Notes: generated by a model not told the origin, from the sequence alone. A DNA stretch of 64,000 nucleotides from Methanofollis aquaemaris (GCF_017357525.1 NZ_CP036172.1:682001-746000), one strand, 5' to 3'; shown: positions 32,257 to 43,089, counted from the stretch's first letter. Made by a program: numbers and translations.

Positions 32257-33376
32257 TGATCACACCGACGGCCGCGTCGATCTCCTCGTCGGTGATGACA
32301 AGGGGCGGCACGAGCCTGATGTTCCCATCGGCCGCACAGTTGATCAGCACGCCGTGCTCAGCACAGTACTGCTGCATCTCGGCACAGCGCTCGCCGACCG
32401 TGAACCCGATCATCAGTCCCACCTGCCTGGGCTTCCAGGCGGCAAGGCCCTCGGCGAAGCGTGCGCCCTTCTCCGGGATAGATGGGAGAAGTTCCTCGAT
32501 CACGCTGATCGTCGCCCGTGCAGCGGCGCAGGCAAGTGGCCCGCCGGCAAAGGTGCTCCCATGCTCGCCCCCCTTGAACTCAAGACCCTTGCGGGCGACG
32601 AGCGCCCCCATGGGGAAACCGCTTGCGATCCCCTTGGCCATCGTGAGAATGTCGGGTTGCGCCTGCGTGTGCTGGAAGGAGAACCACTTTCCGGTTCTTC
32701 CCATCCCGGTCTGGACCTCGTCGATGATCATCAGGGCGCCGTGGCGGTCACAGCACTCCCTGATCCCTTCGAGGAAACCTTCTGGCGCTGGGATGACACC
32801 CGACTCTCCCTGGATGCTCTCAACGATCACGCCGGCAACATCGTCGTCGAACGCCTGCTCAAGGGCGTCGAGATTGCCGTACTCGACAAAGGTGCATGCA
32901 GGCTCAAGAGGCTCGAAAGGTTCCCGGATCGCCGGTTTGTGGGTGACGGCAAGCGCCCCCATTGTCCGGCCGTGGAAACTGTGCGTGAAAGAGATGAACT
33001 TCTTCCTGCCGGTGGCGAGACGGGCGAGTTTGATCGCCCCTTCGTTCGCCTCGGCACCCGAGTTGGAGAAGAAGGCCTTCCCCCCGACAAGACCTGAGAT
33101 CTCCACGATCTTCTCGGCAAGTTCTGCCTGGTGCGGCACATAGAAGAGGTTCGAGCAGTGGATCAGTTCGTGCGCTTGCTTGCAGATCGCCTCCACCACC
33201 TTCGGGTGGCAGTGGCCGGTGCTGCAGACCGCGATCCCCGCGACACAGTCGATATATTCGCGCCCCTCCGCGTCCCAGAGGCGGGCCCCCTGCCCGCGCA
33301 CGATCTCGGTCGTGCGCGAGAAGGCGGGCATATAGTACCGGGCGTCCAGTTCCCGGTAGTTCTCTGCTAACTCCAT
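32237..33376 (-). CDS. argD: Acetylornithine aminotransferase
   Basis: A 379-residue class III PLP aminotransferase that makes N-acetylornithine in arginine synthesis. Recognisable are CVAGIAVCSTGHCHPKV (about 44-60), FFSNSGAEANEGAIKLAR (about 100-117), the IDEVQTGMGRTG segment and the PLP lysine in TMAKGIASGFPMGA (about 247-260), then HGSTFAGGPLAC. Related ornithine or N-succinyl-DAP aminotransferases are less likely in a genome using dapL. Expressed upstream of hisC. Confidence 0.9.
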   Translation of the reverse strand: MELAENYRELDARYYMPAFSRTTEIVRGQGARLWDAEGREYIDCVAGIAVCSTGHCHPKVVEAICKQAHELIHCSNLFYVPHQAELAEKIVEISGLVGGKAFFSNSGAEANEGAIKLARLATGRKKFISFTHSFHGRTMGALAVTHKPAIREPFEPLEPACTFVEYGNLDALEQAFDDDVAGVIVESIQGESGVIPAPEGFLEGIRECCDRHGALMIIDEVQTGMGRTGKWFSFQHTQAQPDILTMAKGIASGFPMGALVARKGLEFKGGEHGSTFAGGPLACAAARATISVIEELLPSIPEKGARFAEGLAAWKPRQVGLMIGFTVGERCAEMQQYCAEHGVLINCAADGNIRLVPPLVITDEEIDAAVGVINEALGR

Positions 33377-33388
33377 ACTGTCATCATC

Positions 33389-34306
33389 TCATTCGTATTC
33401 GATAGTCGCAGGGGGCTTGGGGGTGATATCGTAGACCACCCTCGAAACCTCGGCGATCTCGGAGGCGATCCGCCCGGCGATCCTGACCAGGTCGTCGAAG
33501 GGCACCTCCATCGGGTCGGCGGTCATGCCGTCGCGCGAGTTCACCGCCCTCACGGCGACGACCCAGCCGAAGCACCTGATGTCGCCCTTGACGCCGGTTC
33601 CCCGGCCGAGGAGCGCTGCAAAGCACTGCCAGGGCTGGTAGCGTTCGACGAGTTCGTCCTCCACGATGGCGTTCGCCTCACGAACGACCGCGATCTTGTC
33701 GGGGGTCACCTCGCCGAGCACCCGCACCGCAAGTCCAGGGCCAGGGAAGGGCATCCTGTGCTGGATCTCGGCCGGCAGGTCCAGACCACCGGCGACGTCA
33801 CGCACCTCGTCCTTGTACAGGTCGCGCAGGGGCTCGATCACCTGCTCGAACATCATGTCCAGGGGCATGCCGCCGACATTGTGGTGGCTCTTGATCCCGC
33901 CCTCGCTCTCGATCCGGTCAGGATAGATCGTCCCCTGGAGGAGGTACTTCGCTCCCGTGGCCTTCGCCTCACGCTCGAAGATCCTGATGAACCGCTCGCC
34001 GATGACCTTTCTCTTCTCCTCAGGATCGGTGATCCCCTTCAGCGCCGCAAAGAATTCATCGGCGGCATTGACTCTCTTCACGCCCAGGTCACAGAAGACC
34101 TCACAGATCCGTTCGCTTTCGCCCTTGCGCATCAGGCCGGTGTCCACATAGATGGGGATCAGGTTCTCCCCGATCGCCCGCGCCGCAAGCATCGCACAGA
34201 CCGAGGAATCCACACCGCCGGAGAGGGCGACGACGACCTTCTCGTCCCCTGCCTTCTGTTTGATCTCCTCGACTGCGCGCTCGATAAACTGCTCTACCTT
34301 GACCAT
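33389..34306 (-). CDS. guaAB: GMP synthase, ATP pyrophosphatase subunit
   Basis: A 305-residue subunit B of the archaeal two-subunit GMP synthase. It aminates XMP using ammonia from the separate glutaminase subunit, which is not in the window. The PP-loop SGGVDSS (about residues 29-35) binds ATP; the dimerisation and XMP-binding part has [26 protein letters not shown] and the C-terminal KPPATIEYE typical of the family. It starts 14 bp after pyrG, so the two nucleotide genes form one transcript. Confidence 0.95.
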   Translation of the reverse strand: MVKVEQFIERAVEEIKQKAGDEKVVVALSGGVDSSVCAMLAARAIGENLIPIYVDTGLMRKGESERICEVFCDLGVKRVNAADEFFAALKGITDPEEKRKVIGERFIRIFEREAKATGAKYLLQGTIYPDRIESEGGIKSHHNVGGMPLDMMFEQVIEPLRDLYKDEVRDVAGGLDLPAEIQHRMPFPGPGLAVRVLGEVTPDKIAVVREANAIVEDELVERYQPWQCFAALLGRGTGVKGDIRCFGWVVAVRAVNSRDGMTADPMEVPFDDLVRIAGRIASEIAEVSRVVYDITPKPPATIEYE

Positions 34307-34320
34307 TGCTCAACCTCTTT

Positions 34321-35907
34321 TTACTGGTGTTTCTGGTTCTTGTATTCCATGCACGCCTTCACAAACCCGACATACGGCGGAGACGGCCTTGTCGGCCTGG
34401 ACCTGAACTCAGGGTGGAACTGGGTTGCAAAGAAGAACGGGTGGGAGGGGAGTTCGAGGATCTCCATCCTGTTCCCGTTCGTCCCTGAAAAGACCAGCCC
34501 CCCCTCTTTCAGTTCCTCGATATACTCGGGGTTCACCTCATAGCGGTGACGGTGCCGTTCGGTGATATCCTTCTTCTGGTAGAGGCTCCAGGCCCTGGTC
34601 CCCTGCGCCACGTCGACCGGATAGTTCCCAAGACGCATCGTCCCCCCGAGGTCGGTCACATCCTCCTGCTCGGGGAGAATAGCGATTACCTGGGTGCCCT
34701 CGCCGAACTCCTCTGAGATCGCGTCCTCATAGCCAAGGGCATCACGCGCGAACTCCACGACTGCCATCTGGAAACCCAGACAGATCCCGAGGAAGGGAAT
34801 CTGGTTCTCTCTGGCATATCGGATCGCGGAGATCTTTCCTGATACCCCCCGCTGGCCAAAGCCGCCGGGGATCAGGATCCCGTCCACTTCAGCGAGTTCT
34901 GCAGGTTCATAACTCTCCGCATCCAGCCACTTGATCAACACCTCGGCAGAGATTGAGCGGCCGGCGTGCTTGAGAGCCTCCTTGATCGAGAGATAGACAT
35001 CCTCGATCCCGTACTTGCTGACAATCCCTATGGTCACCCGATTGGTGTAGTCCTCGGTGACGGTGCGATACCACTCGGCGTCCACACCACGCTTTTCCAG
35101 ATCAAGGAGGTCGAGGACGACGTTGGCAGCCCCTTCCTTCTCAAGTTCCATCGGGACATGATAGATATCAGGGGCATCGGCCGCACTGACGACCGCGTTG
35201 AGCGGGACGTCACAGAAGTCGGAGATCTTGCGGCGCGAGTGCATGGGAAGAACCCGGTCGCTCCGGCAGACGATCATGTCTGGGCGCAGCCCGAGTTCAC
35301 GCAGCGCCTTGACCGAGTGCTGCGTCGGTTTGGTCTTGAGGTCGCCCATCGTGTCGGCAGGCACCAGGGTCACATGCACGAGGGCCGTGTCGTGCGCCGG
35401 GAGATCGCCGCGCATCTGGCGCACCGCTTCGAGGAAGGGCATCGACTCGATGTCGCCGACCGTACCGCCGACCTCGACGAGGCACACTTCTGCCCGGTGG
35501 CCGTTGTTCTCGAACTCCTCGGCCGTCCTGGTAATGCAGGCCTTGATCTCGTCGGTGATGTGCGGGATGATCTGAACGGTCCCGCCCAGGAAGTCGCCCC
35601 GCCGTTCCTTCTCGATGACACTCTTGTAGATCTTGCCGGTGGTGATGTTGTGGTTGCTCGTCAACTCGATGTCAAGAAAACGCTCGTAGTTGCCGAGATC
35701 AAGGTCCACCTCGCCACCGTCGCTGAGCACGAAGACCTCACCGTGCTGTGCAGGGTTCATGGTGCCCGCATCGATGTTCAGATAGGGATCGATCTTGATT
35801 GCCGTGACCTGATAGCCACGGTTCTTCAGGATCCTCCCGATCGATGCCGCCGTTATGCCTTTGCCAAGGCCACTCATTACGCCGCCAGTAACGAATATAT
35901 ACTTCAA
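34321..35907 (-). CDS. pyrG: CTP synthase
   Basis: A 528-residue enzyme that converts UTP to CTP with glutamine and ATP. The N-terminal synthase domain starts [24 protein letters not shown] and contains the [11 protein letters not shown] motif; the C-terminal class I glutaminase has GGFGQRG, the nucleophile in [17 protein letters not shown] and the His/Glu pair in ATQFHPEF. Length is full. It is the first gene of the pyrG-guaAB pair. Confidence 0.97.
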   Translation of the reverse strand: MKYIFVTGGVMSGLGKGITAASIGRILKNRGYQVTAIKIDPYLNIDAGTMNPAQHGEVFVLSDGGEVDLDLGNYERFLDIELTSNHNITTGKIYKSVIEKERRGDFLGGTVQIIPHITDEIKACITRTAEEFENNGHRAEVCLVEVGGTVGDIESMPFLEAVRQMRGDLPAHDTALVHVTLVPADTMGDLKTKPTQHSVKALRELGLRPDMIVCRSDRVLPMHSRRKISDFCDVPLNAVVSAADAPDIYHVPMELEKEGAANVVLDLLDLEKRGVDAEWYRTVTEDYTNRVTIGIVSKYGIEDVYLSIKEALKHAGRSISAEVLIKWLDAESYEPAELAEVDGILIPGGFGQRGVSGKISAIRYARENQIPFLGICLGFQMAVVEFARDALGYEDAISEEFGEGTQVIAILPEQEDVTDLGGTMRLGNYPVDVAQGTRAWSLYQKKDITERHRHRYEVNPEYIEELKEGGLVFSGTNGNRMEILELPSHPFFFATQFHPEFRSRPTRPSPPYVGFVKACMEYKNQKHQ

Positions 35908-36035
35908 AACAAATTCCCCGCGGATATCGTCGTACCCATATCTATCTCATCATGGGATTATAGTTGTAGTGGAGAGAGGCCTTCTGGCCGAAGGAATATC
36001 GATGTATCTCTCATTTGACCCGGATATCAGGGTTC

Positions 36036-36485
36036 TCAATCCGCTCTCCCCCTCGGTCCCATCACCGCGAACGATGCGGTGGTCCTGGCAAGCACCCTCC
36101 CTTCCGGATCTGAGACCTCTGCCTCGGCGAAGGCGATGCGCCGTCCTTTTCTCACTACCTCGCCTCTGGCCCTGAGTGTCCCGTCCCGCACGCCCGCAAA
36201 GAAACTTGTCGTCTCGGAGATGGTGGCGATCCGTTCGTCTTCCTGGAGGAGGGTGATGATGGCCAGGGCCATCGCCTCGTCTGCCAGGGCAGTGTAGACG
36301 CCGCCCTGCAGCCAGCCAGCCCCGTTCTGCATCTCCGGCCTGACGGTCATCGAGAGTTCGGCCCGACCGTCCCCATACGAGACAGGGTCGATACCCATCA
36401 GGCCAAAGAATGGATTGGCCTCCCTACCCCTGGCCTTGATCTCTTCAAGGTAACCCATGCCTCTGTTTACACCGCTGGCCCGCAT
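36036..36485 (-). CDS. PaaI-type hotdog-fold thioesterase
   Basis: A 149-residue hotdog thioesterase that hydrolyses acyl-CoA or other thioesters. NPFFGLMGIDPVSYGDGRAELSM (near residues 24-46), the loop NGAGWLQGGVYTALADEAMALA (about 57-78; the usual H-GG is replaced by LQGG) and the late ISETTSFFAGVRDGTLRA are typical. ATG 36485 is chosen because TATA-like tatttttcc and a GGTGGGAAG element lie upstream; ATG 36458 is an alternative. The physiological substrate is unknown. Confidence 0.83.
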   Translation of the reverse strand: MRASGVNRGMGYLEEIKARGREANPFFGLMGIDPVSYGDGRAELSMTVRPEMQNGAGWLQGGVYTALADEAMALAIITLLQEDERIATISETTSFFAGVRDGTLRARGEVVRKGRRIAFAEAEVSDPEGRVLARTTASFAVMGPRGRAD

Positions 36486-36538
36486 AACTCTTCCCACCGG
36501 GGAAAAATACCATATGGGAGGACTTCCTTCTCTTCAAC

Positions 36539-36766
36539 ATGGACAGCGAAGAGAAGGAAATGCTCAGAGACCTGTTGTGGCTCAATGCCGTCATCGCAAC
36601 CGAACTGATCCAGATCACCGAGAACACCTCCCAGATCCTCAGAAAACAGCCCCCACCGGACTCATGTCTCAGCGAGCACGGCGAACTGCGCGAGACCGCC
36701 CTTGCAATCGCGGAGAATTACCGCTCCGGCACGGCCCTCGGACCCCACCTGCGCGGCCACCAGTGA
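36539..36766 (+). CDS. Small uncharacterised helical protein
   Basis: A 75-residue soluble protein that I do not recognise. It is acidic and helical at the N-terminus (SEEKEMLRDLLWLNAVIATELIQITENTSQIL), with a heptad-like leucine/isoleucine pattern, followed by a loose C-terminal half. It is divergent from the thioesterase gene with only 53 bp between starts, which contain shared promoter-like AT tracts (aaaaataccatatgggagg). Codon use resembles coding DNA. The function is unknown. Confidence 0.5.
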   Translation: MDSEEKEMLRDLLWLNAVIATELIQITENTSQILRKQPPPDSCLSEHGELRETALAIAENYRSGTALGPHLRGHQ

Positions 36767-36779
36767 ACGGTGATGCTCT

Positions 36780-37030
36780 CGTCAGGATCTCCAACGTTGC
36801 CTTCCCGTCCCAATCACAATCCCGGGGATCCAGGGGAGACACCCCCACGGCGAGGATAGTTGAGGGGCGGCAAAGGTTGGCGTTTGCGTTCGCTGTTTTG
36901 TCGTGAGTGATCAAGGATATGTCTTGAGAGATGTTCTCATTGGGATCTCAAGCGTGGCTTTCCCACCTCAATCTTCGCGCGGGGATCCGGGGCCGCGACC
37001 CCGGCGAGAACATGGGGAGGGTAATTGATT
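36780..37030 (-). repeat. Dispersed repeat copies, 3' modules in tandem
   Basis: The 36767-37167 gap has no gene. Two related segments, about 36798-36865 (TTGCCTTCCCGTCCCAATC, then CCCGGGGATCCAGGGG) and 36955-37015 (GTGGCTTTCCCACCTCAATC, then GCGGGGATCCGGGG), match the reverse complement of the family's end block (GATTGGGGCGGGAAGGC). It appears as two diverged end modules in the same orientation. The stretch up to 37140 shows nothing else. Confidence 0.45.
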
Positions 37031-37167
37031 CATGTTTGCGCCAGGTCATGAAGAGTATCCGCCCCCCTCCCTCCAGAGCATTCAGGACGAACTCATGAGC
37101 AGACCTGCGCGTCCCGTCCCCTCATTACAAGAATAAAGTTATGAGATACGCTCCCCCAACTACTGCT

Positions 37168-37683
37168 ATGAAACTCGTACTCGCAATTGCACCTGACAAG
37201 TTCCGCGACGAAGAATTCGAGGTGCCGCAGAAGATCTTCTCTGAGGCAGGAGTCGAGACGGTGGTCGCCTCCACCAGGGTCGGCACCTGCCAGGGGATGG
37301 TCGGTGCGATGGCAGAGGCGACGGCCGCCTTCGCCGACCTGAACCCCGAGGAGTACGACGGCATCGTGGTCGTTGGGGGCATCGGGTCGCAGGACTATCT
37401 CTGGACCGATGCCGACCTGAAAAAACTCGTGCAGGGATGTGCAAAGGCCGGGAAGGTTGTCGCTGCGATCTGTCTCTCTCCGGCCGTCCTGGCACGCGCC
37501 GGTGTCCTTGACGGGAAGAATGCAACGGTCTTCAGGAGCCCCGCCTCCATATATGAGATGGAACGGGGCGGGGCCAGACTCGTGGAAGAGAGCGTCGTCA
37601 CCGACGGAATGGTCGTAACGGCCAACGGACCTTCGGTCGCGGGGTCGTTCGCAGAGGCCGTTCTCTCGGCCCTCTCCAGATAA
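37168..37683 (+). CDS. DJ-1/PfpI family protein
   Basis: A 171-residue class I glutaminase-like fold protein. ATG 37168 begins the conserved MKLVLAIAPDKFRDEEF; the family's Glu is in the first helix region, GGIGSQDYLW is the loop near residue 78, and the nucleophilic cysteine is in AAICLSPAVLARAGVL (about residue 103). Members include glyoxalases, deglycases and chaperones such as Pfp1/YhbO; the exact role here is unknown. No operon partner is next to it; it is followed after about 180 bp by the large sensor kinase. Confidence 0.85.
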   Translation: MKLVLAIAPDKFRDEEFEVPQKIFSEAGVETVVASTRVGTCQGMVGAMAEATAAFADLNPEEYDGIVVVGGIGSQDYLWTDADLKKLVQGCAKAGKVVAAICLSPAVLARAGVLDGKNATVFRSPASIYEMERGGARLVEESVVTDGMVVTANGPSVAGSFAEAVLSALSR

Positions 37684-37861
37684 ATAAATCGGCAGACCCC
37701 ATACATGGGGGAACCGGGCCCAAAATTTTTATCCAATTGAGAATATAATTCGCTGTTGGCATGCCGTCCTGATTCACAACATCTCTGGACTTGCATATTA
37801 CAGAAGGCATATATGTCTTGCTGGTCATCAAAACCTATCTGGACGCGGGAGCTGGTATACA

Positions 37862-40800
37862 TTGGAAAGTTCAAAGTCAAACTCCCCGGATTCTGAAATC
37901 TCTCTCTTCTCCCTGGCCATGGATCAGGCAGGCGACGGCGTCCTGCTCATCGACCAGGAAGGCTCGATCATCTATGCCAACGAAGTCTTCGGCACACTCT
38001 TCGGGCTTGCAGCAGAGGGACTCGCAGGGCGCAGCGCCCTTGAGGTATTGGAGTCGGACCTCTCGCCTCTCTTCGAGGATCAGACTGGTTTTCTGAATCT
38101 GGTCGGGTCGATGTATCGCAAGGACCGGGAGATCAACGGGGGTGAATGGACACTCACAGGACCGGGGGCCCACGGGGTGGCATATTCCAGTCACCTGGTC
38201 AGGAGCGGGCCGCTCAAAGGGATGCGGGTCGACCTCTTCCGAGATATCTCCGAGCGGAAAATGGCTGAGAAACGTATTAAAATCGGCGAAAAAAAACATC
38301 ACGCACTGGTCTCGTCATCCGCAGCCCCCTGCTGCACGACCGACACGACCCTCAGAATAATCTCCGCCAACAAGGCCTTCTACGACTATTTCAGTACAGA
38401 AAAGAAAGAGAGTCGTTCTCTCCCTGACCTTCTCCCACCTGAGAGCGCCGCACGGGCCACAGGTGCGCTCCATAACCTCACACCACAGGAGCCACGGCTC
38501 TCGATAGAGAATGGAGATAGCGAGTGGATCGTTCACGGCATCTTCACAGACGAGGGCACGCTCGCCGAAGTTCTCTGGGTATGGCATGAGGACTGGTTCA
38601 AGGCCGGCGAACGGGCAAAAAAGATGCGGTGCCTGTACAAATTCGTGCACCTCCTCCACAACGAGGAACTCCCGGAGGAGGAGACACTCCTGCGAGGGGC
38701 GGAGATGATCGAGAGGTCGGTCCCCTGGATCCACGCAGTCGATATTTCAGTGCCCGGTCGTCTCTCCGTGTCGGCAGGAGAAACAGAGAAAGGGACACGA
38801 ACTTCACTTCCAATAGATACCGGCGACGGCCGGTGTGGTGAGGTGACGGTCTGGCACCATGAAGGAGAACAGAACCCCTCAGCTCCATCCTTCTTCCTCC
38901 TCACCATAGCCGACGAGATCACCCTCTATCTCAGAAACAGGACGGCTCAGGAATCTGCCGAACGCTCCCAGGTCACATACCAGACCCTCTTCGAGACGAC
39001 CGGCACCGCCTCCTTCCTCCTCGGCCCCATGATGGAGATTCTCATGGTCAACAGGGAATTCCTCCGGATGTTTGGATATACCGAGGCCGAGATCAGGGGC
39101 GGCATGTGCTGGCTCTCGTGCGCGGACGAAGACGACCAGGACATGGTCAGACACTTCCACCAGGCGCGGCTGAGTGATCCCGAGAACACCCCCACGACCT
39201 ATGAATGCCGCGCCTATGCGAAAGACGGTTCTCCGAGGGATCTCATCGTCAATGTCTCCCTCATACCAGGGACCGACCTCTCGATCATCTCTCTGGTGGA
39301 TATCACGACAAAGAAAGAGACCGATCATGAACTCAGGGTGAGCGAACACCGCTACCGGCTCATCACTGAGAACGCAACCGATGTGATCTTCACCCTCGAT
39401 CCTGACCTCAGTTTCACCTATGTGAGTCCCTCAGTCGGGAGGATCACCGGGATCCCGCCAGCAAACGTAATATCAAGGCCTATAGCAGACCTGCTCACCC
39501 CGGGCTCGTTTGCACGGTTCCGTGACGCCGCCATTGAAGTTCTGGCGCCGGGCGGGGGGCCCGGGCCGGAGACCGGTCGTTCAAAAGCGCTTGAGATCGA
39601 AGCACTCCGTGCTGACGGCAGTCCACTCTGGGCGGAGGTGCGGATCAACTCCCTATGCGACGCCGAGGAGGATGCAACAGTCGGCGTTATGGGGGTGATG
39701 CGGGACATCAGCGATCGCAAACTGGCTGAAGAGCGGGAGACTCAGTACGTCAGGGAACTCTCCTTCCTCTCCAATGCAGCGGTGGGCTTCGTCGACCTCC
39801 CGCCTGAAGACGAGATCTACCGGTTCATCGGCGAACATCTCTGCAGTTTCTTCGACGAGGCACTGGTCTTTGTTGCGCAGTACGACAGCCTCGAACAGAA
39901 AATCATCGTCAGGGCTGTCTCGGGAATCGATGAGGACAGAGATCCCCGCCTGTACTCCATGGCACGCGGCAGCATGGGGATGACCCTGCCCCTTCCCGAG
40001 GAACTCTACGAAGATCTGCTTGCCGGCGTACTCACACCTCTTGAGCGCGGTACCACTTCGCCACTCTTCATCGGGCAGGTAAAGAGCGCTGCCGAGACAT
40101 ACATGAACGGAACCGCCGGTTCGGTGCACGTGGTCGGGATCGCACGCAGTGACAATCTCTTCGGATGTGCGATCGTGGTCCGGCGAGACGACGACTATAT
40201 GGAGGCCATATCAACAATCGAGACCTTTGTACACCTCTCTTCGGTGGCTCTCCAGAGGAGGCTCCTTGAGATGGAAATCGAGTCGACCAGATCCCGCCTC
40301 CAGCATATCCTCTCCTCCAGCCCGGTCACGATCTTCTCGCTGGAGCCACCCAGAGAGCGGGGCGGAGGCATGGGCCTGATCACCTATGTGACTGAGAACA
40401 TCATCTCACTCCTCGGCTACGAACCCGAGGAGGTGATCTATGACTCGACATTCTGGACGACCACCCTCCACCCTTCGGACCGTCGCCGGATCCAGGACGA
40501 AGAATTCCCTGAACTCCTTGAAGAGGGACACAAAATTCTCGAATTCCGGATGCGTCACAAGGACGGGAAATATCGGTGGCTCCACTTCGAAATGCGCGTG
40601 ACCAGGGACGAAGAGGGAAACCATGTGGAGGTGATCGGTTCTGCAATCAACATCTCCGAGCGCAAGCGGATCGAGGAGGCCCTCAGGGTGATGGACAGCG
40701 CGATCACCTCATCGATCAACGCGATCACCATCACCGATCTGGAAGGAGACCTGGTCTTTGCAAACAACTCGACACTCAAACTCTGGGGATATGACGAGGT

Positions 40801-43048
40801 CAAGCAAGTGGCGGGCAAGCCCCTTGAGAGGTTCTGGCAGCCGAAGAAGAAGGTCGGGAAGATCCTCGAACGGATCGAGAAAGACGGCGGCTGGATGGGC
40901 GAACTTGTCGGGAAGAAGAAAGGGGGCAAGAAGTTCCATGCCAGTGTCTCGGCAAGCATGGTCACCGACGAGGAGGAAGACCCGCTCTGCATGATGTTCT
41001 CCTTTATGGACATCACCGAGCGGACTGAGATCGAGGATGAACTGGCAAGATACCGCTCGCACCTGGAAGAGATCGTCTTCGAGCGGACGAAGAAACTGAC
41101 TGAGACGAACGAGCGGCTCAGTGCCGAAATAATCGAACGAAAACGGGCTGAGGAGGAGATCAGGGCGCTCAGCACCTTCAGGGAAAGCATCATCGAGAAC
41201 GCCACGATGCTTCTCACTGTCACGGATACCGGGGGGCGGGTCACGGTCTGGAACCAGGCGGCCGAGGAGGTCACCGGGTATGCCAGAGACGAAGTCGTCG
41301 GTGGTGCAGAGATCTGGGATCGTCTTGTCCCGGATTCAAGGCTCAGGGCAAAGGTTCTGGAGGTGGTGCGGGGCGAGTGTACCAGATATGACACTTTCAG
41401 GAATCTGGAGGTGACGGTCCGCGCCAGGGACGGAGAGGAGAAGATCCTTCTCTGGAATGCACGTACCCTCAGGGACGGGGAGGGACATCCCCAGGGGATC
41501 GTCACCCTTGCCAAGGACATCACCACACGCAAGAGGATGGAAGAAGAGATTAGAACAAGCGAGGCACGGTACCGCGCTGTGGTCGAGGACCAGACCGAAT
41601 GGATCTGCCGCTTCAAGCCGGATATGGATCTGACCTTTGTCAACGAGGCATGTTGCAGATCATTTGGTCTCTCCAGAGACGAACTCCTCTCCACAACCCT
41701 CGACACCATTCTCCCCACATGGTTCGCCGACCTTCTCCCCTCGCTGGAGGAGCAACTGCGCGCCGGACGGCAGAGTGTCACCCTCGACGGGAGGGTTAAG
41801 TGCAGCAACCAGGAGGAGCGGTGGCACCAGTGGACGGTCAGGGCCATCTTCGCCCCGGACGGTTCGGTCACCGAGTATCAGGTGGTGGGCAGGGACATCA
41901 CCCTGGTGAAGAAGGCTGAGGAGGAGTTTGTCAGAACCGAGAAACTCCTCTCTCTCTCAGAACTTGCAGGCGGAATTGCCCACGACTTCAACAACATCCT
42001 CACCTCGGTGATGGGCAACATCAACCTGGCCAAGATGAAACTCGCACCCGACGACTTTGTCTACCAGCGACTGACCGAGGCGGAGACGGCGACGATGAAG
42101 GCAGGCGACATCACCCGCCAGCTCTTCAGTTTCTCTGACCTCTCCGAACCTGAGAAGGATACGGTCGATCTCTCCGACCTGGCGCGCGAGGCCGCGAGTT
42201 ATGCCCTGCGCGGCTCGAAGTGCAAGTGCCGGTTCGCTCTTGAACCGCTGCCGATGCCAGTGATGGGCGACGCCGCCCAGCTTCTTCAGGTTCTCCACGC
42301 CCTCATCATCAACGCAGACCAGGCAATGCCCGAGGGAGGGACGGTGACCATCGGCGCCGGCCCTGTGGAGGTCTCGGGGAGCGACCCCATCCCGATCCCG
42401 AAGGGGCGCTACGTCAGGGTCACGGTGGAGGACAGCGGCGTGGGGATCCTGCCAGAGCACATGGGCCGTATCTTCGACCCATACTTCACCACCAAGAAGC
42501 ACGGGTCAGGGATCGGACTGGCGATGGCTCTCCCGATCATCAAGAACCACGGCGGATGGATGGACGTCGCGTCCGAGCCGGGGATCGGGACGACGTTCTC
42601 ACTTTATCTTCCTGCAACGGCAACGGATGCGTGTGAGCAGATGAAACCCGCAGTCATTGCGCAGGGCGGGTCCGGCTCTCTCCTCCTGATGGACGACGAG
42701 GTCGGGATCCTGGAAACGACAAGTGACATTCTCAGGCACCTCGGCTACACAGTCGCAACGGCCCATGACGGAGAGGAGGCGGTGGCCAGGTTCGCCGGAG
42801 CCCAGGAGGCAAACACCCCCTTCGACGGAGTCATCCTCGACTTGACGGTACCCGGGAAGATGGGGGGCCTCGAAACCCTGAAACAACTGAAGCACCTTGA
42901 CCCCGAGGTGCGGGTCCTGGTCTCAAGCGGTTATCTCAATGACCCGATCATCAAAAATCCCGGCAATTACGGGTTCTATGGGAGTATCGGGAAACCCTAC
43001 ATGTTCGAAGAACTGAGCCGTTCCCTTCAAGAACTCCTCGGCCATTAA
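37862..43048 (+). CDS. Multi-PAS hybrid sensor histidine kinase with receiver domain
   Basis: A 1728-residue cytoplasmic signalling protein with no clear membrane segment. It contains at least seven PAS-like domains: residues about 18-125, 150-245, 375-490, 500-625, 820-940, 950-1070 and 1105-1375, in part recognised by Y(V/T)SPSVGRITGI, ITDLEGDLVFANN and ITDxE-like cores. A GAF-like segment lies at about 635-810. The kinase core has the phospho-His in ELAGGIAHDFNNILTSVMGN (about 1373), an HATPase domain with NADQAMPEGG, DSGVGILPEHMGRIFDPYFTTK and GSGIGLAMALPI, and the C-terminal receiver has the acceptor Asp in VILDLTVPGKMGG (about 1657). The H-D-F-N-N form is typical of methanogen kinases. 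TTG 37862 is the start. Ligands and target are unknown. Confidence 0.9.
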   Translation: MESSKSNSPDSEISLFSLAMDQAGDGVLLIDQEGSIIYANEVFGTLFGLAAEGLAGRSALEVLESDLSPLFEDQTGFLNLVGSMYRKDREINGGEWTLTGPGAHGVAYSSHLVRSGPLKGMRVDLFRDISERKMAEKRIKIGEKKHHALVSSSAAPCCTTDTTLRIISANKAFYDYFSTEKKESRSLPDLLPPESAARATGALHNLTPQEPRLSIENGDSEWIVHGIFTDEGTLAEVLWVWHEDWFKAGERAKKMRCLYKFVHLLHNEELPEEETLLRGAEMIERSVPWIHAVDISVPGRLSVSAGETEKGTRTSLPIDTGDGRCGEVTVWHHEGEQNPSAPSFFLLTIADEITLYLRNRTAQESAERSQVTYQTLFETTGTASFLLGPMMEILMVNREFLRMFGYTEAEIRGGMCWLSCADEDDQDMVRHFHQARLSDPENTPTTYECRAYAKDGSPRDLIVNVSLIPGTDLSIISLVDITTKKETDHELRVSEHRYRLITENATDVIFTLDPDLSFTYVSPSVGRITGIPPANVISRPIADLLTPGSFARFRDAAIEVLAPGGGPGPETGRSKALEIEALRADGSPLWAEVRINSLCDAEEDATVGVMGVMRDISDRKLAEERETQYVRELSFLSNAAVGFVDLPPEDEIYRFIGEHLCSFFDEALVFVAQYDSLEQKIIVRAVSGIDEDRDPRLYSMARGSMGMTLPLPEELYEDLLAGVLTPLERGTTSPLFIGQVKSAAETYMNGTAGSVHVVGIARSDNLFGCAIVVRRDDDYMEAISTIETFVHLSSVALQRRLLEMEIESTRSRLQHILSSSPVTIFSLEPPRERGGGMGLITYVTENIISLLGYEPEEVIYDSTFWTTTLHPSDRRRIQDEEFPELLEEGHKILEFRMRHKDGKYRWLHFEMRVTRDEEGNHVEVIGSAINISERKRIEEALRVMDSAITSSINAITITDLEGDLVFANNSTLKLWGYDEVKQVAGKPLERFWQPKKKVGKILERIEKDGGWMGELVGKKKGGKKFHASVSASMVTDEEEDPLCMMFSFMDITERTEIEDELARYRSHLEEIVFERTKKLTETNERLSAEIIERKRAEEEIRALSTFRESIIENATMLLTVTDTGGRVTVWNQAAEEVTGYARDEVVGGAEIWDRLVPDSRLRAKVLEVVRGECTRYDTFRNLEVTVRARDGEEKILLWNARTLRDGEGHPQGIVTLAKDITTRKRMEEEIRTSEARYRAVVEDQTEWICRFKPDMDLTFVNEACCRSFGLSRDELLSTTLDTILPTWFADLLPSLEEQLRAGRQSVTLDGRVKCSNQEERWHQWTVRAIFAPDGSVTEYQVVGRDITLVKKAEEEFVRTEKLLSLSELAGGIAHDFNNILTSVMGNINLAKMKLAPDDFVYQRLTEAETATMKAGDITRQLFSFSDLSEPEKDTVDLSDLAREAASYALRGSKCKCRFALEPLPMPVMGDAAQLLQVLHALIINADQAMPEGGTVTIGAGPVEVSGSDPIPIPKGRYVRVTVEDSGVGILPEHMGRIFDPYFTTKKHGSGIGLAMALPIIKNHGGWMDVASEPGIGTTFSLYLPATATDACEQMKPAVIAQGGSGSLLLMDDEVGILETTSDILRHLGYTVATAHDGEEAVARFAGAQEANTPFDGVILDLTVPGKMGGLETLKQLKHLDPEVRVLVSSGYLNDPIIKNPGNYGFYGSIGKPYMFEELSRSLQELLGH

Positions 43049-43059
43049 GGCAACAACCA

Positions 43060-43067
43060 TTTTTTTT
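43060..43067 (+). terminator. Oligo-T terminator after the sensor kinase
   Basis: Eight T begin 12 bp downstream of the sensor kinase stop. Confidence 0.5.
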
Positions 43068-43089
43068 CTTTGTTGAATCAGACATGAAC

